In this document: positions 55,690-64,000 of the stretch, piece after piece
How positions within the stretch are numbered: position 1 is the first letter of the stretch
Layout of the letters: each line of letters opens with the position of its first letter
Assembly: GCA_039000515.1 (NCBI GenBank)
Contig: JBCFYV010011135.1
Coordinates: 23,656,735-23,720,734 of the forward strand
Source: Timema cristinae
Taxonomy: Eukaryota > Arthropoda > Insecta > Phasmatodea > Timematidae
Direction of reading: 5' to 3'
Length of the DNA: 64,000 nt
Translations under genes and position numbers: made by a program
Notes under the pieces: model-generated
Seen by the model: only the letters and a program-made list of their open reading frames with translations
Databases searched by the model: none
What the model was told of the DNA's origin: nothing

Positions 55690-56078
55690 ACAACCTGAAG
55701 GTTGGTTTGATGTGATTTCTATCCATCCGAAGATGGGATTGCACTCAGCCCTTCATCTGGTTAGTGTGTCCTGCACCATCTGGTAGAAATCCATGTACTA
55801 GGAAAGTTCCGAAAGTTTAGTGATTCCCCGTTGCCTTCCACGTTGAATTTCTATGAGCAAGAGGAGAGGTCCCACCAATTTTACCGGGAAAGTTATTTTA
55901 ACGTACCTTCCAGGGATCTTTTAACACAATAATCATAGGAGCAATGGCTTTACTAAGAAGGAAGTTGTGCTACCGATTTTTATCGCTCAAGAAGTATCCG
56001 TCAACCTCAGCTGGGTTTGAACCCACGAATATTGGATCCTGAGGTGAGCACCTTACCCCAATACCATTGAGGTTGACT
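55690..56078 (-). mobile_element. SINE family C, full-length antisense copy
   Basis: The most complete family C copy. Minus strand head GTCAACCTCAATGGTATTGG, GGGGTAAGGTGCTCACCTC, T arm TTCGTGGGTTCAAACCCAGC, and body to CCGGGATAGATAGAAATC-like sequence near 55710. Gives a family length of about 370 bp. Confidence 0.85.
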
Positions 56079-56159
56079 ATATTATTTTATTCAAATTAAA
56101 ATAAAATGTATAATAATTGAGAATGTAAAATTTATAATAATTGAGAATGTAAATAAAGT

Positions 56160-56220
56160 TGAGGTTTATTATAATACAGCGCATAAACCTAACGGGTAGT
56201 AAGAAGGGGTGATAAAAAAA
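56160..56220 (+). mobile_element. SINE 3' tail fragment
   Basis: Only the shared A/B end remains (GCATAAACCTAACGGGTAGT, AAGAAGGGGTGATAAA). Confidence 0.65.
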
Positions 56221-56267
56221 ACCTAAGTCCTTTTTGTTTTTATACGCTATTGAGAAACATTTTTCAT

Positions 56268-56342
56268 CCATAACTGAATCAAACCCGGGACCATTAGCTC
56301 AGCAGACATACACGCTACCGCCCGAGCTAAAGTGTCATATAT
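56268..56342 (-). repeat. tRNA-like piece
   Basis: Minus strand TTTAGCTCGGGCGGTAGCGT and GGTCCCGGGTTTGATTC; A/B-box pair without usable acceptor stem. Confidence 0.55.
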
Positions 56343-57999
56343 TTTGTTACGAAAATTAAATTGCGTGACCTACTTATTTTGAAAGTAATGTTTTTTTCAT
56401 CCAACGTTTATAAATAGTACGATGCATCTCACAGACTTTCTACTTACTTTTAATTAAAAATAATCACATTAATTCACCAAAAAGCACTAAATGTTTGTGT
56501 ATCTTGACAACATATTATGCTGTTTATTTTAGTTGTTTTTAGACACTGGTTAAGTGATATATATGTTTCTATTAATTTTGTTAATTTCGAGATTCAAGCC
56601 CCATTTACCAATTAGTATAATATACTTTTCCATTTCCCCATTTCACAGATCTCCATGTTATACAAATATATTTGCTTTTAACTAAATATGACCAAACAAC
56701 TATGTAAATTGGAGCTATACTTCTTCTCGAAACATCCTCCAAGTTATTTTTACGGAAAGATTAGTTAAGCTATTTTGTTTATAATGCTAAAATTTGCCAA
56801 GATAATATATATTTTAATCAAAATCGAAAGCACAGATTTAGATATTCAACAAAATTCTCGTTTTTTTTTTTCATTTTTTCCTATCACAAGAGTAAAAACA
56901 TGTGCCAGATTATTTTAAACTTACATCATTATTGGTTAAAACATTAATGAGAAAAGTAATTTTTGAAAAAAGAAGGAAAATCGATCACATATACCCTAGT
57001 AATTAATATTTATTAAAAAAAATTGTGACATTCTTAGCCTGAGCTTTGATTAAAATTCACTATTAATAAATATCATATCGCGCTTGTCTCCTTTAGCTTA
57101 AAACTCGACGTGAAAACTTGTTTTGGTAAGGATGGATGGATGGAACCCTTTAATCAAGGTCTTGGCCTACCCCGTCACAAGTATTCAAAGAGTTCTGCGG
57201 GTAAATGAAGGGGAAAGGTATGACGGAGATATAAAATAAAACCAAGATAATATTTTTTATTGAAAGCGAAGCTTTATGTTTACAAGACGAAATTCTCTTG
57301 GGTGATTAATCCAAGGTAAGATAACATGAGGGGTCTAACACTAACGATTCAATACTTCCTTACAACCCTTATAAGCTCCTTAATATCACCCCCTAACCCC
57401 CTTAATATCGCCCCCTAAAACCCCTTCATTTCTCCTCCTACCCACCCTTATAAGATACTATAAAACTTGAAAAGGCACCACAACGTTGAGGAGATTAACG
57501 TAGACGTATAAAAGTGAGATGATATTAAAAAGTTCCCATAACTACTCACCCCCCCCCCCTCTCCCTTAATCCCCTAGTTCTCTTCCTACCTCTAACACCT
57601 CTTCTTGGCACCGACAACTTAATCAGTGACGAGAGTCTTTTCATAGCTGACGCACGTGGTTTTTTTTATGTCTTTAGCTATTTAAAGAAAAAAAATTGTC
57701 ACGGGTGACGTCAGAACTTTGAAGCTCCTACTAAACCCAGTGTTTCATTTTTTTTTACTCGATAGTACTGTTATGCGGATAGAGTAATGTGTATAGGAGC
57801 TATAACTGCTTCCTTAACTTACTTTAACGACGTTGCTTATTTGTCGATTTTGAAGCTATTTTTATGAAGTGGGTTGCGTTGATGCACTTGAGCCGTCTGA
57901 GCGCCATCACACTTGGACACTTAAGTACTATGTAGAAAGAGAGGGAAGACAATGAGTAGTTTACCCTGCAAGGCTTCTTGTTTATCTACTGATAACTCC
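56343..57999. other. long AT-rich spacer
   Basis: GGATGGATGGATGG at 57130 and a C-run near 57550-57560; no gene or repeat assigned over 1.6 kb. Confidence 0.35.
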
Positions 58000-58138
58000 A
58001 GCTCAGGATAGGGATAGGGTGTAATGAGGTGGACTGGATAGAACTAGCTCAAGATAGGGGATAGGGTGTAATTAGGAGGACTGGATAGAACTAGCTCAGG
58101 ATATGGATACGGTGTAATAAGGTGGACTGGTAGAACGC
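58000..58138 (+). repeat. 46-47 bp tandem repeat, three units
   Basis: AGCTCAGGATAGGGATAGGG at 58000, 58046 and 58093 with GTGTAATGAGGTGGACTGG following each. Confidence 0.92.
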
Positions 58139-59045
58139 AAGTAAATTTATTTCGAACTACGATTTTTTTAAACTTTTCTAATGTTAGTCTTATCCAGTCT
58201 TGCTCTACAGTAACTTGGAAGTTGAGGTTTGGATTCCGGCAATATAAAGTTATACTTTTAACAAAGAGTTTCATAATCTCCCTTCCCTAAAATGCAGGAA
58301 TTTATAACTAAGCTTAAAGAGAAAATTAATATAAATTGTGAATTATCTTGTAAATAAGTCTCGATTTATTGAAAAAATTGTTAGAAATATTTAAAAAAAT
58401 TCAAATCAAAATATTATCCATCTTAAAACTACTGTAAAATTAATGGGGTTTCTTAAAGAAAAATACTTACTTTAAATTTATCATATTGAGTAAAAATTAC
58501 CGTTACATATTTTGAATTCATGAGAGCTATTATTAAATAATTTAAAATTCGTAAAAAAAAAGTTTTTATTAAACTTATTAAGTTAATTTTTCCTAAAATA
58601 ACATGCTTACTCTTTTATTTTTAATGGAAAACACACCTTAGATATACATAATTAAACACATTTTTAGAGCGATTTTTGAAAGTTTTAAATTTTCAAAATT
58701 CACTCTTCAATAAACTATTTATTGGCTAGTGTTAAAATAAAAATTGTATCCTTAGGTACAGCCAATTTACATAAAAAATATCAGCTTTTTCTGTTCTTTG
58801 TTTAGGGATTGATAGACGGATGGACTGACAAACATGAGAACATAAAGTACTCTAAAATCCCCCTTTGGGGTTCGGGTGGGGGGGGGGGGCACATAACTCA
58901 ATGATTCATCATAATCTTGAGTTAGAAAATATTCACGATTACAAGGCTTTTTTTCTTTTTTCTTTCTTTATAAGATAAATTTAAAAAATATATCAATCTG
59001 ATAGCATACACAATATTGTGTTTTAATTGAGCATAAATTATTTCT
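58139..59045. other. AT-rich spacer
   Basis: G-run at 58878-58889; nothing else assignable. Confidence 0.4.
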
Positions 59046-59200
59046 ACTGGGGAATGCCAGGCCTCCCCCGTGGTTCGGATTCCACGTTAAACTGTAGGTC
59101 CTTCATTTTTCATCTAAAAATTACCCATTATCCAAGTAAGTGCGTATAACCCGAACGGGTAGTAATACGCGGTGCTAATAATAATAATAATAATATAATA
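59046..59200 (+). mobile_element. SINE family B 3' half
   Basis: GGGAATGCCAGGCCTCCCCC to the full shared end CGTATAACCCGAACGGGTAG and an AAT tail with one irregular unit. Confidence 0.9.
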
Positions 59201-60069
59201 ATATTTCTTCATTTTATATTGTGACCTAGCTGGTTTTACAACTGTCAAACACATATTTCTCTGAAGCCTACATTCTTGTGGAAGTTTCACAATATGAAGA
59301 GAAAAAAAAAATGTTCCCACGTGCTGTAAATTTGAATGCTTTGTTTGCAGCAAAACAATACAGTTGGCCTACATTATGTTGTAAGCAGGGTGTGTGGTTG
59401 GTTGGGGGAGGGGGTGGGGACCGGCCAGGGGCAATGGGGCCCCACAAACCGCTAAATTCACTGCGCAGAATGTAAGCTTTTATATGAAACATTAAACAGC
59501 AATATCTCGCATGACTCTAATGACGGTTTCGTAAGTGTGGGCATTTTTTTTTGTTTGTTTGATACAATTTTGGGGCACGCCAACCTTAATTAATAAAACA
59601 CTATACTTAGAAATAACAAGGTAAATATAAGCTTGTGTTTGAAACAAACATATGTTAGTGGTTTAGAAAGCGATCTTACGGATATAAATAAGTATAAAAT
59701 ATATAATAAGTTTCTGGGCGGTGCCGATTTATATAGGAATCTGTATCCTGATATACTATTGGTGAACATATAAATTCTAGTGCTGACAGAATAATTTTAA
59801 ATGTATATCGATGGCCCAGATTGAAAACCTCGTATCTTCCGAGAGTCAAATATTACAGGGACTAAGAGGATTTCACACTTATTACAGAGCCTAAATAAAT
59901 ACGAGGTTTTATTTACTGGCACTAGGCAGTAGCATTTTTTTTTTTTCAAATAAATCCTGTAGTAAAAATGTGAAATACCCTGGTTTCAACCAATTTGTAA
60001 ATACATGTGGGTTTTTTCAGACTATAGTTATTTTTATGTTATCAGTATATAAGTTGTCGGGAAATGATA
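59201..60069. other. spacer
   Basis: G-rich patch at 59395-59440 (GGTTGGTTGGGGGAGGGGG); otherwise AT-rich and unassigned. Confidence 0.35.
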
Positions 60070-60120
60070 CCCCGATCTGTGATCGCTTGGTCTGACAAAT
60101 CACTCTCGTTTTAGACTGGA
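60070..60120 (+). mobile_element. SINE family A head fragment
   Basis: CCCGATCTGTGATCGCTTGG and CTCTCGTTTTAGACTGGACT, cut where family E starts. Confidence 0.7.
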
Positions 60121-60455
60121 CTCGATTTGCTCGTTGGGGGCTCCACCCCCAAACCCCGCGGTGAGTTTTCTTTGCAAGTGTATGTACACTAATTTAATTC
60201 CAAAGCCGTTCTTTGATAGGTCTTACCGTTTATCCACAAGAGACCAACAAAGAAAGGTCCACACAGACTTTTAAGTTGCTCCACCATTTTGATTTTTTTT
60301 CGGGGGTTAAAAATTAGAATTTTTCCTTTTTGGAATTTTTTTTATCAGTTACAGGCTAAAAGATATAAGTTTGATAAATTTCAATCTTCTAGCTCATCTG
60401 TAAGTGGTTAGACATTAATGTCAGTGAGTGAGTCAGCCATGTGGCTTTATAGTAG
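60121..60455 (-). mobile_element. family E copy
   Basis: Contains the presumed 3' stem-loop TGGGGGCTCCACCCCCA (60135-60151) and GTGAGTGAGTCAGCCATGTG near its 5' end at right. Confidence 0.78.
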
Positions 60456-60610
60456 TATAAAGTGTACCCGCATATGCGTGGAGATCTTGATTCGAATCTC
60501 CTCAGATTGTTTATTGACAGTTTTAAGTCCTAAACATTTTCCACTCTCCCTCCATGCAAGTGCTGTTACATTTCCTCAAACAATTATTTAGTTTTTTCAC
60601 CTATGTTACG
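60456..60610 (+). mobile_element. chimeric SINE family A fragments
   Basis: An antisense piece (AGTGTACCCGCATATGCGTG) runs straight into a sense piece (GGAGATCTTGATTCGAATCT, TTTTCCACTCTCCCTCCATG), joined at the shared word GTGGAG. Confidence 0.6.
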
Positions 60611-60714
60611 TTAGCATAGTAATTCAAACAGTTACAGACATAATGACAAAATAAAATGCGTATAAAAAATCTATAACAATAAGAATCTTTTTTTAATACC
60701 ATTCAGATTATATG

Positions 60715-61223
60715 ATTCATATATTTTAATTACGCTAATAGCTTATGGATGAGGAATGTAGAATTTCAGAGGAATTGTGTTCGTATTTGCATGTAGAGGG
60801 CGGAAAACATTTATGATAAAAAAACACAATTAATACACCCAACCTGGATCAAACCGTGGTCCCTCCATCATTAACAGTTTAGTCTATTGCTAAAGTGACG
60901 CGGGTGACCTGGTGGTCTAGGGGTAAGGTGTCAGACTTCTGTGCTGGCGGCCGGGGTTCAATCCTCGGTCCCGGCACAGATTTATCTGATTTCCAAACCC
61001 TTCCTACACCTCTGACAAGACTTCTTGTGAATGTGTGGAATGCCAGGCCACCACCGTGGTTCGGATTCCACGTTAAACTGTAGGTCCTCCATTTCATCTC
61101 ACAATCACCCTACCATTACACATTAGCGTAAGTGCGTATAACCCGAACGGGTAGTAAGACGCGGTGCTAATAATCAAACAATCAATTAAAGTGACGCCTT
61201 AGAGCAAGTGAGTACCTAAGCGG
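60715..61223 (-). mobile_element. SINE family A copy split by SINE B
   Basis: Antisense A from TTTTAATTACGCTAATAGC to CTAAAGTGACGC (60901). It resumes at 61187 with TAAAGTGACGCCTTAGAGCA, the complement of the A-family head. Confidence 0.85.
60902..61186 (+). mobile_element. SINE family B nested in SINE A
   Basis: Near-consensus copy with 11-bp duplication TAAAGTGACGC (60891-60901, 61187-61197). The tail is nearly absent (CTAATAATC). Confidence 0.95.
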
Positions 61224-61961
61224 ATAAAGTGAAAAATAAAAATTAATAAACCTTTAAAATAAATATCCTGTGTTACATAATTTCTGATGTTGCGATTAAA
61301 ATAAGCCAATACCTCCCCCTTCACCCCTCTTCGAAAGTAGGTCTACCTGCAGTTCTGCAAAGGGTCTTAAATTGGATTAGTGCCACTGCCGCCTTCACCG
61401 CATTTGGAATATATACCTCCTGGGTTGTTTTTGCCTCCTGCTACCTGATCAATATCATCCCAACCAGTGTCCCCAGGGGGATGACGCTGTAGGTGGGTGG
61501 TTGGGGGTTTGTTCGTTCGTTCGTTTCGCTTGATGTTTGCTGCCTTTCTGCTCTCTTCCCGCTGCAGTCAATACACTCCAAGGAGGACACAAACCACAGA
61601 TAGATAGAGAGAAAGAGAGAGGAGAGAGAAAAAAAAAAGAGACGATTCAAGAATAACAATTCCTGCCTGCCCTTCTCTATGAAGATCCATGATGGAAAAA
61701 TTTATGTAGTCCATTCACGGTCGTTTTGGCTTTTTTTTTATTTTCCTGACGGATGTAAAGTTATTTAAAATATTTCCGTATCCATCCGCTTGAGTAACCA
61801 CGCACCACAGTCAGGAAAAAAAAAGAAAATAAACTTTAAAAAAAAGGCCAGGAATTTGAAACTGCCGAGAAAATCAAGGAAACGTCGTGTGTTGCTTCTT
61901 ATTCAAAACAATTTTATAAATCATTATTAATAAAATGAGTAAATAATTATTTTTTTCCATC
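61224..61961. other. spacer
   Basis: (GTTC)n at 61507-61527 and a purine run at 61600-61642. A somewhat G+C-richer stretch 61330-61580 shows no gene features. Confidence 0.35.
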
Positions 61962-62211
61962 CGCCTCAATGATCGCATGATCTAAGGTGCTACTCTCACA
62001 TTAGACAAGACCGCCAAAGACAGGGATATCAAGGTTCTATCCCTGTCAGATGTACTGAGGGTAGTTTTTCTTAAAATGTTTTTTCACTCTGTCTCCACGC
62101 AAATTTGGGTACACTTTCTTCAAATTCAATCTTCCTAATCCCTAGCAAATTAGTATAACTAGCACATAAACGTATTACCCGAACGGGTAGTAAGACACGG
62201 TGCTAATAATA

Positions 62212-62248
<37 letters not shown>

Positions 62249-62250
62249 TA
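61962..62250 (+). mobile_element. SINE family A copy with long AAT tail
   Basis: CCGCCTCAATGATCGCATGA head, TACCCGAACGGGTAGTAAG end, tail of more than ten AAT units. Confidence 0.9.
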
Positions 62251-62876
62251 GTGTAGATGGCACTCTTAGAATAATTATAACTTATAGATATGTACAGATA
62301 TACAGGGTGTTTGGAAACTCATGTCAGTCAGAGAAGACCATTGCTACGATTAAACGACCATACCAAAATAATGAATGCAGTCGTCCTTTGTTTCGCTTTG
62401 CTTGAACATTGCAAAAAGTTTTAATTTTACTATTTCATGTAGGCCTATGAATCTTAACAAGTTTATAAAAATATGTTCTTGTAAGGCGTAGAATCTATGT
62501 TTTACTTAGCGTTTGATATATATACCTTACTGATCCTAAACAAATTTTCTAAAACCTCCTACGTGGCTTATAATTTAAACAATTTATAGACTACAGTATA
62601 TGTTGTTTAAACAACTAAATGCTATTTTTATATGGTTTTTAAATATATAATTTTATTTGAATTAAACCTATTCAAAGTTTTTTATTTTTAGTTCCACCAA
62701 TTTTTGAAAGTATTTGTAATTAATTTTTTACGCACTTTTGTGAATTATTACGGTTAAAGTAGAGAATTTTATTTCATTTGGGATATTTTATTTGGCAGCG
62801 TTGATATATTTAAATAATATTTTAGATTAAAATTAACCTCAAATTAACATTACGCAAGTAACATTTCAACTAAGTA
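62251..62876. other. AT-rich spacer
   Basis: ATACAGGGTGTTTGGAAACTC at 62301 resembles the CAGGGTG end of a mariner-type MITE; no second end was found. Confidence 0.35.
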
Positions 62877-63082
62877 CCTGCTTTGTTGGTTGAATGGTCT
62901 AAAGAATCACTATTTCAATTGACTAGACTGTCGATGATGGGGAACTATGGGCTCGAATCCCGGTTGGGTTAAGTGAGAGTTATTTTATTAAATAATTGTA
63001 ACTATCCCTCCACGCTAATTTGTATGTACTTACTCTAAATACAATCTTTATCATCCTTAGATTATTAGAGTAATGCGTTCAA
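62877..63082 (+). mobile_element. SINE family A copy
   Basis: GTTGGTTGAATGGTCTAAAG, GGGCTCGAATCCCGGTTGGG (good B box); 3' end lost. Confidence 0.85.
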
Positions 63083-63089
63083 CATGAAC

Positions 63090-63336
63090 AGACCCTCTTC
63101 GATGGCCGTATGGTCTAAGGCGCTGCTCGTGCAAAATACTAGACCGTCGAAGACATTAAGATTGGTGTTCGATCCTGTTTCGTGATATTGGGGGTTGATT
63201 TCCATGAATATTTTTCACTATCTCCTCATGCAAATGCAAGTACACTTCATCTATCTCTTCAACCATCCTAACCCCTAACACACTAGTTTAATAATTACAT
63301 GAGCGTATAGCCCGAATGGTTAGTGAGACGTATGAC
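63090..63336 (+). mobile_element. SINE family A copy
   Basis: CTTCGATGGCCGTATGGTCT, GCGTATAGCCCGAATGGTTA and GTGAGACG end; directly adjoins the previous copy in the same orientation. Confidence 0.88.
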
Positions 63337-64000
63337 ATACGACTCTATTAAAAATGCATAAACATTATTTTAAAATAGCATAAAGTTCATATTTGATTTA
63401 GAATGGAGTAATAAATGATAAAATTATATCTTCCTAAATTTTTATTTTTATTCCTTTCTCTTTACTATCTATAATTACTCCGAAACATGTCGTCATACAA
63501 GACAAAGTTAATTTATCAAATAAGGAGAAGAAAATAGAATCATAAAGAAGATAAAATGTTATCAATATTTAATTAGTCTATAGTTTATTAAAGTTGTGAT
63601 TAAATATTTTGACTAATTTCATAATTAAAATAATTATAAAATTTTTGAATTTAAAAGGAAATATTATTCTAAAATCTATCTAATTATATATATATATAAA
63701 GTAAAAAATTGTGATTCTAAACAAAAGTGTTTGTCTAAGAGAGATAAAATTCACAAGCATTTCTAGAATTTGTTAAAGAGAGAAGAGTAAAGAAGTGTTT
63801 ATCTTACGTCTGCAAATTAAAACAAGAGAAGCAAGATATAAAACGACGATATTTAAAGACTCCCTCTTGAAGAAGAAGACGAACAACATATTGCGCGAGG
63901 AATTTATATGTACAGCACATTAAAAAAACAACTGAGAAGCAAGTAACAGCAGTAATCTCTAGCCCAGGTGATAAACTAAAATAAATTTCATTCACTCTTC
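63337..64000. other. AT-rich spacer to window end
   Basis: (TA)n at 63687-63699; nothing assignable. Confidence 0.4.

Overview
The window looks like intergenic or intronic DNA of a repeat-rich animal genome. An arthropod is the best guess: there are TTAGG-like degenerate repeats at the left end, many tRNA-derived SINEs, Helitron-like ends, hAT-type and LINE remains, and a Ty3/Gypsy element. The species cannot be named from the sequence. I found no host protein-coding gene, rRNA or functional tRNA. Almost every short open frame is antisense to a SINE, lies in a microsatellite, or belongs to a mobile element.

The only substantial coding sequence is one LTR retrotransposon at 19207-26968, flanked by the 4-bp target duplication AAGG. 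Its two LTRs (1211 and 1212 bp) differ, by eye, by one substitution and one indel, so it inserted recently. Reading in order it has: a duplicated 58-bp unit at the LTR start, a TATA box, a poly(A) signal, a primer-binding site fitting initiator tRNA-Met, a short minisatellite, gag with a CCHC knuckle, then protease, reverse transcriptase, RNase H and integrase, an unassigned 0.85-kb segment and a polypurine tract. Gag and pol overlap in the -1 relation, and three further frame breaks interrupt gag, RT and the RNase H/integrase linker. A related solo LTR (10624-11929, duplication GGGT) lies inside an older SINE.

The rest is a dense mosaic. SINE family A (tRNA-Leu-like head, about 34 copies or pieces) and SINE family B (a different tRNA-like head, 11 copies) have unrelated bodies but the same last ~35-40 nt and an AAT-type tail, suggesting a shared LINE partner. 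Families C and D are further tRNA-derived repeats. There are two near-identical Helitron-like elements (15747-16217 and 55158-55638), four copies of an unclassified repeat E, three long perfect or near-perfect inverted repeats (28068-28314 flanked by TA, 32580-32941 flanked by TTAA, 41811-42026 built from family D 3' ends), two LINE C-terminal fragments, a decayed hAT-like transposase (53873-54825), a 61-bp minisatellite found at two places, and GCGA-rich arrays near 38.0 and 39.3 kb.

Nested insertions give a relative order. Family A is oldest, interrupted by a solo LTR, by a TTAA foldback and by family B. A young A subfamily has in turn inserted into family C. Segments between these repeats are AT-rich with no signal I can assign. 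I see no novel multi-gene system; the most unusual observations concern SINE-tail sharing, foldback formation from a SINE, and the contrast between the young LTRs and the broken frames of the Gypsy element.
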